Below are positions 1-7,900 of a stretch of DNA of 13,265 nt, one piece after another; the stretch's first letter is position 1, and each line of letters starts with the position of its first letter. The position numbers and the translations under genes are program-made. The notes beneath the pieces were generated by a model that searched no databases, had not been told where the DNA came from, and saw nothing but the letters and a program-made list of their open reading frames with translations. This DNA is from Veillonella sp. AM51-8BH. Lineage in GTDB: Bacteria > Bacillota > Negativicutes > Veillonellales > Veillonellaceae. The stretch is taken from the NCBI RefSeq assembly GCF_003463825.1, contig NZ_QSDY01000050.1, positions 1 to 13,265 of the forward strand, given 5' to 3'.

Positions 1-82
1 CTTCCATCGCTCTTCGTTCGACTTGCATGTGTTAAGCACGCCGCCAGCGTTCGTCCTGAGCCAGGATCAAACTCTCCAAGAT
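1..82 (-). rRNA. rrs: 16S ribosomal RNA, 5' end (partial)
   Basis: Read on the minus strand, this stretch contains the universal 16S 5' sequence (GAGTTTGATCCTGGCTCAG, then the ACGAACGCTGGCGGCGTGC block and ACATGCAAGTCGAACG). Aligning to E. coli numbering through the GAGTTTGATC block puts mature nucleotide 1 near position 82; this end is accurate only to a few bases. Only about 82 of roughly 1,550 nucleotides are present, and the gene runs off the left edge. The variable bases after the AAGTCGAACG block (AAGAGCGATGGAAG) match my memory of Veillonella 16S. This is the only strong taxonomic marker in the window. Confidence 0.97.
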
Positions 83-221
83 ATCTTGAAGCTATTTGAA
101 TAGCTCATTTTATTTGTTGTCGTTACATTTAAGTAACTTTGAATTATGGTTGGTTTTGACTATGTCAAAACCCGCACTCTGGCATATGTTCAATCATATG
201 ATTGATTACCTATCATTGTTC

Positions 222-236
222 AGTTTTCAAAGATCT
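222..236 (-). promoter_or_regulatory. boxA-like antitermination site
   Basis: The minus strand reads GATCTTTGAAAACTG, close to the TTCTTTGAAAACT element found in rRNA leaders and spacers of Bacillus and Clostridium. In rRNA operons boxA binds NusB/S10 and protects the non-coding transcript from Rho and early termination. Its place, about 140 bases upstream of 16S and downstream of both strong promoters, is what is expected. Confidence 0.7.
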
Positions 237-250
237 GTACCAGTTAAACC

Positions 251-263
251 AGATTTTATCTAG
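251..263 (-). repeat. 13-base direct repeat, copy 2 (rRNA leader)
   Basis: The minus-strand sequence CTAGATAAAATCT is identical to the copy at 429-441. Each copy lies some 35-60 bases downstream of one of the two strong rRNA promoters, after a hairpin containing TTCGAA. This suggests the promoter-plus-leader unit was duplicated. Confidence 0.85.
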
Positions 264-311
264 CTTCGAAGCACTTTCTTTCGAAGTGTTTCATCAACTG
301 GCGACTAGATT

Positions 312-340
312 ATAATAACATGTTGTCACTTTCATGTCAA
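312..340 (-). promoter_or_regulatory. rrs: rRNA operon promoter P2 (proximal)
   Basis: On the minus strand a perfect -35 TTGACA (335-340) is followed after 17 bases by TATTAT (312-317). A perfect TATAAT also sits 3 bases further on (309-314), but with a 20-base spacer that is too long, so TATTAT is preferred. A-rich tracts just upstream (about 341-375) look like an UP element, typical of rRNA promoters. The start of transcription would be near 305. Confidence 0.75.
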
Positions 341-428
341 CATCTTTTTATAATCTTTTTTAGAATTTTGTAATTTCTGTTTCAACCAGGAATTACATTT
401 TTATTCTAAAACGATTATCAACAAACAT

Positions 429-441
429 AGATTTTATCTAG
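429..441 (-). repeat. 13-base direct repeat, copy 1 (rRNA leader)
   Basis: CTAGATAAAATCT on the minus strand, identical to 251-263. This copy lies downstream of promoter P1 and the 459-479 hairpin. Confidence 0.85.
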
Positions 442-458
442 TGTTTGCTAACTAATAA

Positions 459-479
459 ACAGTCGCTTCGAACGACTGT
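459..479 (-). other. Hairpin at the P1 transcript 5' end
   Basis: ACAGTCG and CGACTGT form a perfect 7-bp stem around TTCGAAG; the stem can extend by a U-G and a U-A pair. The predicted P1 start falls at about 479, so the transcript would begin with this hairpin. That may protect the 5' end or tune promoter escape (inference). There is no U-run after it. Confidence 0.6.
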
Positions 480-485
480 ATAGCT

Positions 486-514
486 ATTATAGTACAAAGA
501 CCTGAGGTACGCAA
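486..514 (-). promoter_or_regulatory. rrs: rRNA operon promoter P1 (distal)
   Basis: On the minus strand TTGCGT (509-514), an exact 17-base spacer and a perfect TATAAT (486-491). Immediately upstream lies an A/T-only tract including the palindrome AATTTTAAAATT (520-531), which fits an UP element bound by the RNA polymerase alpha subunit. The tandem arrangement with P2 is common for rRNA operons. Confidence 0.75.
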
Positions 515-540
515 CCCCTAATTTTAAAATTTTGCAAACT

Positions 541-771
541 TTTTTCTACCTCTCTTTATATGGTAGATTCTTGTATTTATCATACTATATATAGTACTTA
601 TTAATAATATCAATAATGAATTTAAATTGGCTTACTATATACGCTATGCCACGACATCTATACCGTTATTCTTTATAGCTAGTCATTCGTATTTAGACTC
701 TTTTATTAATCACCTCTTAAGCTACATGTATCATCAGCATAATTCTGTCATTATATAGTAGATATAAATAA
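541..771. other. AT-rich intergenic region with a weak possible extra promoter
   Basis: No gene is visible here on either strand. A perfect 14-bp palindrome TACTATATATAGTA (583-596) overlaps a possible minus-strand promoter: TTGATA (608-613), 16 bases, TATATA (586-591). It could be a third, weak rRNA promoter, but such motifs arise easily in AT-rich DNA. A 6-bp inverted repeat (TCTACC/GGTAGA, 545-566) follows with no U-run in the minus direction. I see nothing else. Confidence 0.35.
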
Positions 772-803
772 AAACAACGCCATCCAACCGGATGGCGTTG
801 TTT
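763..803 (-). terminator. Strong intrinsic terminator
   Basis: A perfect 14-bp stem (772-785 with 790-803, core ACAACGCCATCC) closes a 4-base loop. On the minus strand it is followed by GTTTTTATTTAT, a good U-tract. On the plus strand the tail is TTTAATAAGG, much poorer, so it acts mainly on minus-strand transcription. It separates the adhesin/266-residue gene region, and the possible small RNA, from the rRNA promoters. Confidence 0.9.
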
Positions 804-854
804 AATAAGGATTTGTGTTCCCTAGTCGGGGGTCCAGGGTACAGGGGCCCTCAC
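765..854 (-). ncRNA. Possible small RNA ending at the terminator
   Basis: A segment of about 90 bases between a promoter-like sequence (861-888) and the terminator at 763-803. It holds the only GC-rich stretch in the surrounding AT-rich intergenic DNA (about 820-850 on the plus strand). TTTGTG (852-857 on the minus strand) can pair with CACAAA (812-817), enclosing a CCCT/AGGG stem (836-839 with 820-823). No ORF with a start and ribosome site is visible. It does not match an RNA family I recognise; the SRP RNA core, tRNA and tmRNA ends are absent. It could instead be the 3' untranslated tail of the 266-residue gene, which would use the same terminator. Confidence 0.35.
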
Positions 855-860
855 AAACTC

Positions 861-888
861 ATTATAAGGGCCATTGTGTCATTGTAGA
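861..888 (-). promoter_or_regulatory. Possible promoter for the small RNA
   Basis: TCTACA (883-888), a 16-base spacer and a perfect TATAAT (861-866) on the minus strand. The -10 box lies between the arms of a 6-bp inverted repeat, GGCCCT (846-851) and AGGGCC (867-872), which could be a regulator site or chance. Four of six bases match in the -35. Confidence 0.4.
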
Positions 889-943
889 TACGCGTGCATG
901 TAAGGGATACACGTATATCATCAGTATGTATTAGAGATCAACT

Positions 944-971
944 AAGCCTTTTACGAGAGAAGACAAGGCTT
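944..971 (-). repeat. Inverted repeat after the 266-residue gene
   Basis: AAGCCTT (944-950) and AAGGCTT (965-971) form a 7-bp stem with a 14-base loop, 28 bases past the stop codon. On the minus strand it is followed by AGTTGATC, so there is no U-tract. It is at best a weak terminator or an mRNA 3'-end stabiliser; the proper terminator is at 763-803. Confidence 0.35.
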
Positions 972-998
972 TAATACCTACATCACTATAGATATCAG

Positions 999-1799
999 TT
1001 ATTGTTGGATTGCACTACGCAAATCAACTTTGTTGTAGTCATTGCTACCCATTGGTTCGTTGATAGCTTTGCGAAGGTCTACTACGTGTTCATCAGCAGC
1101 AGTTGGTTCTTCGCTCGCTTTATTTTTAACTGTTTCTTTAGCAGCGAACCAAATTGTTTCGTTCATGTAGTGACGAAGTTCTTCGTTAGATACATGTTCT
1201 TGCTCTTGAGCAAGGATATCCAAGATTGCATCTTCTAATGCTTGTGCTTCGTCGTCATTCATAGGACCGCCAACTTGTTTTTGTTTTTGTACAACTTCGT
1301 TAACACGATCTACCATGCCACGCAATACATTGAAGCCATAGCTGTTTACGAAACCATCTTTTTCATTGTATTTAGGTGTTTCGAAGTATTCGTATTCGTT
1401 TTTGTTGCGGTTTTCACCGTTCCAATTTAAAGCTGTTTCAAAACCGTGTACGCGGCCAATGGAATGCGTACGGAAGTAATCAGCATAGTTATGTTTATCT
1501 TTGGAATGTAACCATTTTTTATCAGCTTTAGTCAATTGTTCATGATTGTCGCGTTTAGCTTCTGCTAAGGCGATTTTTTGTTCCGCATTTTCCCATGCTT
1601 TCACATAATCATGAAGAGATTGTACTACTTGTGGGCTAGCCACAGGTACCAATACAACATTGCTCAAACCAGGTGCGGATGCAGGGTTAGGTAAGATCAA
1701 GTTGTCATCATATGTTGGAGCGCTTGCTGCGTGACCAGTGAAGGATGCTGCGCTCAATAAAACTGCTGCTGTGAAAGCAAGCATTGTAGATTTTTTCAT
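999..1799 (-). CDS. Exported protein of unknown function, 266 residues
   Basis: I do not recognise a family. The start is set at 1799 because AGAGGA lies 6 bases upstream of that ATG; the in-frame ATG at 1817 has no ribosome site. The N-terminus (MKKSTMLAF, then a hydrophobic stretch to about residue 20) is a Sec signal peptide, with likely cleavage after GHA (24/25). There is no lipobox cysteine and no other membrane segment, so the mature protein should be periplasmic or secreted. It is rich in charged residues, with helix-like stretches at about 40-85 and 155-220, and I see no cysteine. The end carries a doubled motif: VDLRKAI near 240 and VDLRSAIQQ at 258-266. It follows the adhesin gene by 128 bases on the same strand with no convincing terminator between, so co-transcription is plausible. 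By position it could be an adhesin helper such as SadB or TpgA, but it lacks a lipoprotein signal and I see no OmpA-type peptidoglycan-binding motif. That role is inference. Confidence 0.85.
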   Translation of the reverse strand: MKKSTMLAFTAAVLLSAASFTGHAASAPTYDDNLILPNPASAPGLSNVVLVPVASPQVVQSLHDYVKAWENAEQKIALAEAKRDNHEQLTKADKKWLHSKDKHNYADYFRTHSIGRVHGFETALNWNGENRNKNEYEYFETPKYNEKDGFVNSYGFNVLRGMVDRVNEVVQKQKQVGGPMNDDEAQALEDAILDILAQEQEHVSNEELRHYMNETIWFAAKETVKNKASEEPTAADEHVVDLRKAINEPMGSNDYNKVDLRSAIQQ

Positions 1800-1839
1800 A
1801 TCTATTCCTCTTTTCATAGTCGAATTAATGTGCTGGATG

Positions 1840-1859
1840 AGGGCTCCCGAAGGAACCCT
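1840..1859 (-). other. UUCG-capped hairpin upstream of the 266-residue gene
   Basis: AGGGTTCC and GGAGCCCT pair over 8 bp (one U-G) around a UUCG loop closed by C-G, a very stable tetraloop type. It lies 41 bases before the start codon at 1799 and is followed by CATCCAGC, with no U-run. It may mark an mRNA processing or stabilising point between the adhesin and the 266-residue gene (inference). Confidence 0.5.
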
Positions 1860-1877
1860 TACCAGTCATATCCATAC

Positions 1878-1902
1878 CTAGGATTAGATTCCTAGTTTTT
1901 TT
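1878..1902 (+). terminator. Weak terminator-like hairpin facing the plus strand
   Basis: CTAGGA (1878-1883) and TCCTAG (1890-1895) form a 6-bp stem followed on the plus strand by seven T. On the minus strand the A-run comes before the stem and no U-run follows, so it would not stop the adhesin transcript well. No plus-strand gene ends here. It may block transcription entering the adhesin gene in antisense, or be fortuitous. Confidence 0.35.
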
Positions 1903-1927
1903 GAAAGTTTTCTGAAAGTGTAACTAA

Positions 1928-4900
1928 TTACATACCCATTTTCGCCATCATTGCAGCCATTTGAGCTTTCAATACTTCTACTTCACTTTGTAGACCAGCG
2001 TTTTGAGCTTTAATTTGTTCGTTTTCATATTTCAAGTCGGATACTTCACCTTTTAATCCGGCATTTTGAGCTTTCATTGCAGCCATTTCAGTTTGAACTG
2101 CGTATGCAGAGCTGATAGGGCCTTTGCGGTAGCGGTCTGCTACAGCTGCTTCAGCATCTCTGTTACCAACTTTCCAAGTTACACCAGCGTTTGCCATCAT
2201 ATGGCTAGAGCCGCCAGCCCAGGACAAGCCACCATGGAACATTGTGGATTCGTTTTTGTAATGAGCTACGCCCACTGCAATCGCGGAGTTACCACGGTAG
2301 TTACCATAACCAGCCATGATTTGAGTTGGTTCCAATGGATCGTATTGCATAGGTTTCAATGCGGACAATGCTGCACCTTGAGCACCTACACGGCCGATTT
2401 CTTCGTTCAATTGATCAACGCGAGGGTCAACTGCGCCTTTTACGGAAAGGTCATAGTTCAAGCCGCCGTCAGCAGATTCAGTTTTCTTCAATACTACGGA
2501 ATGATCATCAGATGTCAATGTAGTACGGGAATCTTTCAATTGTTTAACGTTTACTGCATCTGTATCATTAGTGCCACGTTGAACATTAGTGATTTTGTTA
2601 CCACCCATGTTGAGGTTGCCACCAGTGATATTTACAGTATCGCCACCGAAGGATACTTTAGGACCATTGGAGTTATTGGAAATGGAAGTGATGTTAGTGA
2701 GGTCACCTTTTACGTCGAAGGATACTTTACCGTTCGCATCAGTGTGAGCAGTAGTATTTACGCCATTAGAGAAGTCTAAACCGTCAGATAACATTACTGT
2801 TCTAGCATTGCCACCATTTTCTTTATAAGTCAATGGAATTTGTTTAGCTGCTTCTTTACCATTGAAGTTAACTTGGTAGTTAGTTGTATGGTTTGTAGCA
2901 TTTGGTTGAACGTCTACAGTGATCGCTTTGTTGTCACCTGTTACAGTAACTGCTTCACGAGCTGCGTCTTTAACGTCATTTTTATCTACAGATACTTCGT
3001 ATGTTGCACCAGCTGCACCGAATGTATCGCCAGCTTTAGGAGCTACTTTAGCAATGTTATTAGCATCAGCTTTAGCTTGTACTTTTTCAGTAGATTTCTT
3101 AGCTGCTTCTTGTTGAACAAGTTTCAATTGTTCTTCAGTTGCGGCACGACCTTTAGTTGCGAAGTCAGCAGAATCAAGAGTTTTGTTAGTTAAGCCAGTG
3201 ATGTCACCAGTTTTACCATCAAGCTTGATTGTGTTGTCGCCAGCTACGTTAACTACTTGGTCACCTTTGAATTCTAATTTGCCATCCCCTTCTTTGTTAG
3301 TGATGGAAGTGATTTTGTTCAAATCGCCTTCAACATTAACTTTGTAAGGGTTAGCTTTAGAACCGTCGCCAGTCACTTTAGTATTTTGACCGTCAACAAG
3401 GTTAGTTTTAGCTGCTTTCAATTGACGTACGTTAACCGCATCAGTATCGTTTACACCGTCTTCAACGTTAGTAATTTGTTTATTACCAGCATTGATGCCG
3501 TCTTTAGTTACGGATGGGCCGTTGTTGATTACCAAGCCACCATCAGTGATCTTAGTATCGCCAATTGTTACGGAACCTTTATTAGTAAGATCTACATTGT
3601 TGCTCAATGCATATTCTACTTTAGCGCCGTTTTCGTCGCTAGTTTGTTTTACAGTAAGGTTTTTACCGCCGGAGAATTCAACAGTTTTACCATCAGTAAT
3701 TCTCTTAGCTGCTGTTTCAGAATCAGCAGTAGTATTACCAGAAGATTTAACGTTGAAGCTGTTCATTGTACCAAGACCAGCACCGCTAATTGTCATTTCG
3801 CCATTAGCAGATTTGGATACTGTGATACCGTCAGCACCTTTAACATTTACTTTACCGCCGTTAGCTGGAACATCTGTGCCATTAGCTTGAATTGTCCAGA
3901 TATCGTCAGTGTTAGCGAATGTTTTGTCGCCGTATTTAATGCGGTCTCCATCTTTCTTAATAGTTGTGTAGTTATCAGGTGTACCTAAGTGGATTTCCTT
4001 AGTTTGGATGGAGTCGATGCCTTTGATATTTTTATTCAAGCGAATGTTCAAAGTATCGTTACCATCAGCAGTTACAGCGATGTTACCTGCAGCAGATTCA
4101 AATGTTTTTTCTTGCTCTTCAGTAACGCCTTCACCTTTAACTTTAACTGTGGAGTTAAGTTTATTTTTGTTTACAACGCTTTCGTTGTTACCAGTGAATT
4201 TCAAGCCGTCATCAGTAGTAGCAACTTCGTGTTTATTTTTGTTGCTATCTTCGTAAACGATACGAGTCATACCGTTAGTACCATTTTTACCGTCTACGCC
4301 GTCTTGACCGTTAGCACCTTTGAAAGTAAGACCATCTTTACCGTCTTTACCATTCAAGCCGATAGAGCCGTCTTTACCGTTGATTACAACAGCAGAACCG
4401 TCTTTACCGTTTACACCGATCTTACCGTCAACACCTGGTTTACCGTCTTTACCATCATTACCAACTTTGATATCGTCGGATAATGCATAGTTGTAAGTGT
4501 GGTCACCTGTTACAGCATTAACGATTTGTTCAACAGTTAAGTTTTTACCTGCACCGAAGTTTACAGTTGTGCCAGGTTTAACGATTGTTGCACTGTGATT
4601 ACCTACTGTGTTACCAGTAACATCACCTTTCCAACCGGAGTTGTTGATTGTATCTACTACAGTTTTAACTGTTGCGATACCATTATTACCATCTACGCCA
4701 GGTTTGCCGTCAACGCCGTCTCTTACTTTACCAAGTGTTACGTCGTATTTAACAACACCATTTGCATCAACGGAAGCTTTAGTGTAGTTACCGTCAACGA
4801 AGTTCAAGCCTTCAGACAATTTAACTTTTTGTTTAGCACCGCCGTTAGCTGTGTAGTTAAGTTCAGCATCGCCAAGGTTAGTTGCTTTTGCATTTACTGT

Positions 4901-7900
4901 GTAAATGTTTTGACCATCAGCACCAATTGTTTTATCAACTGTTACGTTGTCACCAGCTTTAACTTCTGTCTTAGCGGATTTCAATTGTTTTACGTTAACT
5001 GCGTCAGTATCATTTACGCCAGCTTTCACATTAGTAATGTTCAAGTCACCAGCATTGATGCCACCTTTAGTAATGGATGGACCATTGTTGATTACCAAAC
5101 CACCGTCAGTGATCTTAGTATCGCCAATTGTTAAGGAACCGGATGGAGTCAAGTTAACTTCTTTGGACAATTGAACTTTCAACTTGCCATCTACGTTGTT
5201 CACGCCGATGTTGTTGTCAGTCAATTTGGACTTATCTGCACCACCAACAACGTCCATAGTTTCGTTCAATTTCTTAGCGATAACTTTGGATTTATCAGTA
5301 CCTTGTGCATCGTCGCCAGCATATTTCATGCCGTCATCCAATGTAGCCACTTCGTGTGTATTCTTGCTGTTATCTTCGTATACGATACGAGTGATACCAT
5401 CTTTACCATTTACACCAGGTTGGCCATCTTTAGCTTTCATAGTAAGACCGTCTTTACCGTCTTTACCATTGAGGCCGATGGAGCCGTCTTTACCGTTGAT
5501 CACAACGGAGGAACCATCTTTACCGTTTACGCCGATTTTACCATCAATGCCATCTCTACCATCTTTACCGATTTTGATGTCATTAGACAATGCATATGTA
5601 TAAGTTTGTTCACCAGTTGCATTATCGATATCTTGAGCAATTGTCAAATTATCGCCTGCTGCGTAGGAAACAGTTTTGCCGTTACCTACAGCTGTTACAG
5701 CGTGGTTACCAACTACATTGCCTTTTGCATCTGTGGAGAAGGAGTAGCCGTCTTTGATTTGATCTGCCAAACCAGACAAGTCGATTTTCGCGATTGTACC
5801 AGCTTGGTTAGCACCATTGCCATCGTTGTATTTCAATGTAACGGATTTGTCTGCTGCATCATAGGAGTAAGATGTAGTAGTTTCACCTGCACGGTTGGAT
5901 TGAGTTGGTGCAATGTGTAAGTCGTTAGCTTTGGAAATACGAGTTACGTCGCCAATATTAGCTGCGTTATCGATTACATCGCCGCCAGATTTAAGGTTAG
6001 TGATGTTGTTGCCACCCATGTTCACGTTGCCACCATCGAATTTGAATTCGTTGCCGCCAATTGTCAATGTAGCAGGACCATCGTTCTTAATAGTAGTGAT
6101 GTTTTTCAAATCTTTGTTCAATTGAACTTCGAGAGTATCAGTACCATCAGCTTTTACGTTGATGTTACCAGAAGCGCTCTTGAAGGATGCAGAAGTTGTT
6201 TTATCTACGCCTTCACCTTGAACTTTAACAAGGCTGTTCAATTTATTTTTGTTTACAACATCAGTGTTGTTACCAGTGAATTTCAAGCCGTCATCAGTAG
6301 TAGCAACTTCGTGTTTATTGTTGTTTTTGTCTTCGTATACGATACGAGTGATACCGTTAGTACCGTTTGTACCATTTACGCCATCTTGACCTTTTTCACC
6401 ACGAATAGTAATGCCGTCTTTGCCGTCTTTACCATTCAAGCCGATGGAGCCGTCTTTACCGTTGATCACAACAGCAGAGCCGTCTTTACCGTTTACGCCG
6501 ATTTTACCATCTACACCGTCTTTACCATCTTTACCGTCGTTACCAACTTTGATGTCGTCGGACAATGCGTATTCAACTTTAGCACCGTCATTGTTGCTAG
6601 TTTGTTTTACAGTCAAGTTTTTGCCTGCTACCATTTCAACCGTTTTACCATCAGTGATAGTTTTAGCAGCTGCTTCAGAATCAGCAGTTGTATTACCAGT
6701 AGATTTCACATTCCATACGGATTGTGCAGCACCTGGAGCTACATGCAAGTCATAAGTAACTTGGTTACCGTTTTCAGTTTTATTAACTGTTACGGAGTTA
6801 TCTTTAGAAGTTACTACAGTACGTGCATCTTTCAACTGTTTAACGTTAACTGCATCAGTATCGTTTACGCCTGCTTTCACATTAGTAATGTTCAAGTTAC
6901 CAGCGTTGATACCAGTTTTAAGAACAGATGGACCACCAGAGATAGTCAAACCACCGTTGTTAACAACAGTATCACCAATAGTTAAGGAACCAGATGGAGT
7001 CAAGTTTACGTTGTTGTTAAGATCGTATTTAACTACGCCATCAGCAGCTACGGAAGCTGTTGTGTTGGAACCATTTGTGAAGTTCAAACCTTTATCCAAT
7101 GTAACTTTTTGGTCGTTAGAGCCGTTCGCTTTGTATGTCAAAGGAATTTGTTTAGCAGCTTTATCGCCATCGAATGTTACTTGGTAAGTTGTGTTGTGGT
7201 TTGCTTCGTCTTGTACAGGTGTAACAGTGATTGGATTATTGCTATTGTTTGCATTGTTTACAGTCACTGCTTCACGAGCTGCATCTTTAACAGCATTACG
7301 GGAAACATTTACTTCGTATTTAGCATTCGCATCACCAGTTTGTTTACCGTCAGCTACAGTGATGTCAGCGATGTTAGTGTCGCCTGCAGCAGCAGATTTT
7401 TTAACTACGCTTTCAACAGCAGCTTTATCGCCTGTAGGCAAGTTGCTCAAGTCGATCTTAGCTGTTTTACTTACTGCATTATCATTGCCATCAACATATT
7501 CCAATGTAACTGTTTTATCAGCGTTCACTGTGTATGTTTTGTCTTTGATATGAATGTCGTTAGCTTTAGAGATCGTCTTAACGTCGCCAATGTTCGCAGC
7601 GTTAGTGTTATCAGTATCATTGTTATTTACAATACCAGATTTAAGGTTAGTGATATTGTTACCACCAAGACTTACATTACCACCATTGAATGCGAAGTTG
7701 TCGCCACCGATTGTGAAAGTAGCATTGCCATCATTCTTAATTGTGTTGATGTTTTTCAAATCTTTGTTCAATTGAACTTCGAGAGTATCAGTACCATCTG
7801 CTTTTACGTTGATGTTACCAGCTGCGCTCTTGAAGGATGCAGAAGTTGTTTTATCTACGCCTTCACCTTGAACTTTTACAAGGCTATTCAATTTATGGTT

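Larger units (their letters stand above)
83..305 (-). promoter_or_regulatory. 16S rRNA leader with several hairpins
   Basis: This is the transcribed spacer between the proximal rRNA promoter and 16S. In transcription order it holds a 9-bp stem with one G-U pair (268-292), a boxA-like site (222-236), a perfect 16-bp palindrome (190-205), a perfect 9-bp stem with a 3-base loop (152-172), and an inverted repeat directly before the 16S start (90-105). None is followed by a U-run on the minus strand, so they are not terminators. They fit leader structures for antitermination and for RNase III-type processing of pre-16S, which is the usual role of such leaders; the exact role of each hairpin is inference. 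Confidence 0.75.

Noticed and set aside
190..205. 16-bp palindrome TCAATCATATGATTGA as a regulator operator
   Set aside because: It lies inside the transcribed rRNA leader, more than 100 bases downstream of the promoters, so an RNA-level role is more likely than repressor binding.
820..870. Short peptide reading (VRAPVPWTPD then stop) in the GC-rich stretch on the minus strand
   Set aside because: The frame is closed by a stop 8 codons before that segment, and it has no ATG and no ribosome site.
944..971. Inverted repeat as the terminator of the 266-residue gene
   Set aside because: The loop is 14 bases and no U-tract follows on the minus strand; the 763-803 structure is far better.
1800..1817. 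Upstream ATG at 1817 as start of the 266-residue protein
   Set aside because: No ribosome site precedes it, and it would add MKRGID before a complete signal peptide. The ATG at 1799 has AGAGGA at 6 bases.
4327..4462. Regular short DNA repeats (TTTACCGTC type) resembling a CRISPR or microsatellite array
   Set aside because: The repeats are in-frame Gly-Lys-Asp codons of the Gly-X-Y cassettes, without unique spacers of constant length.
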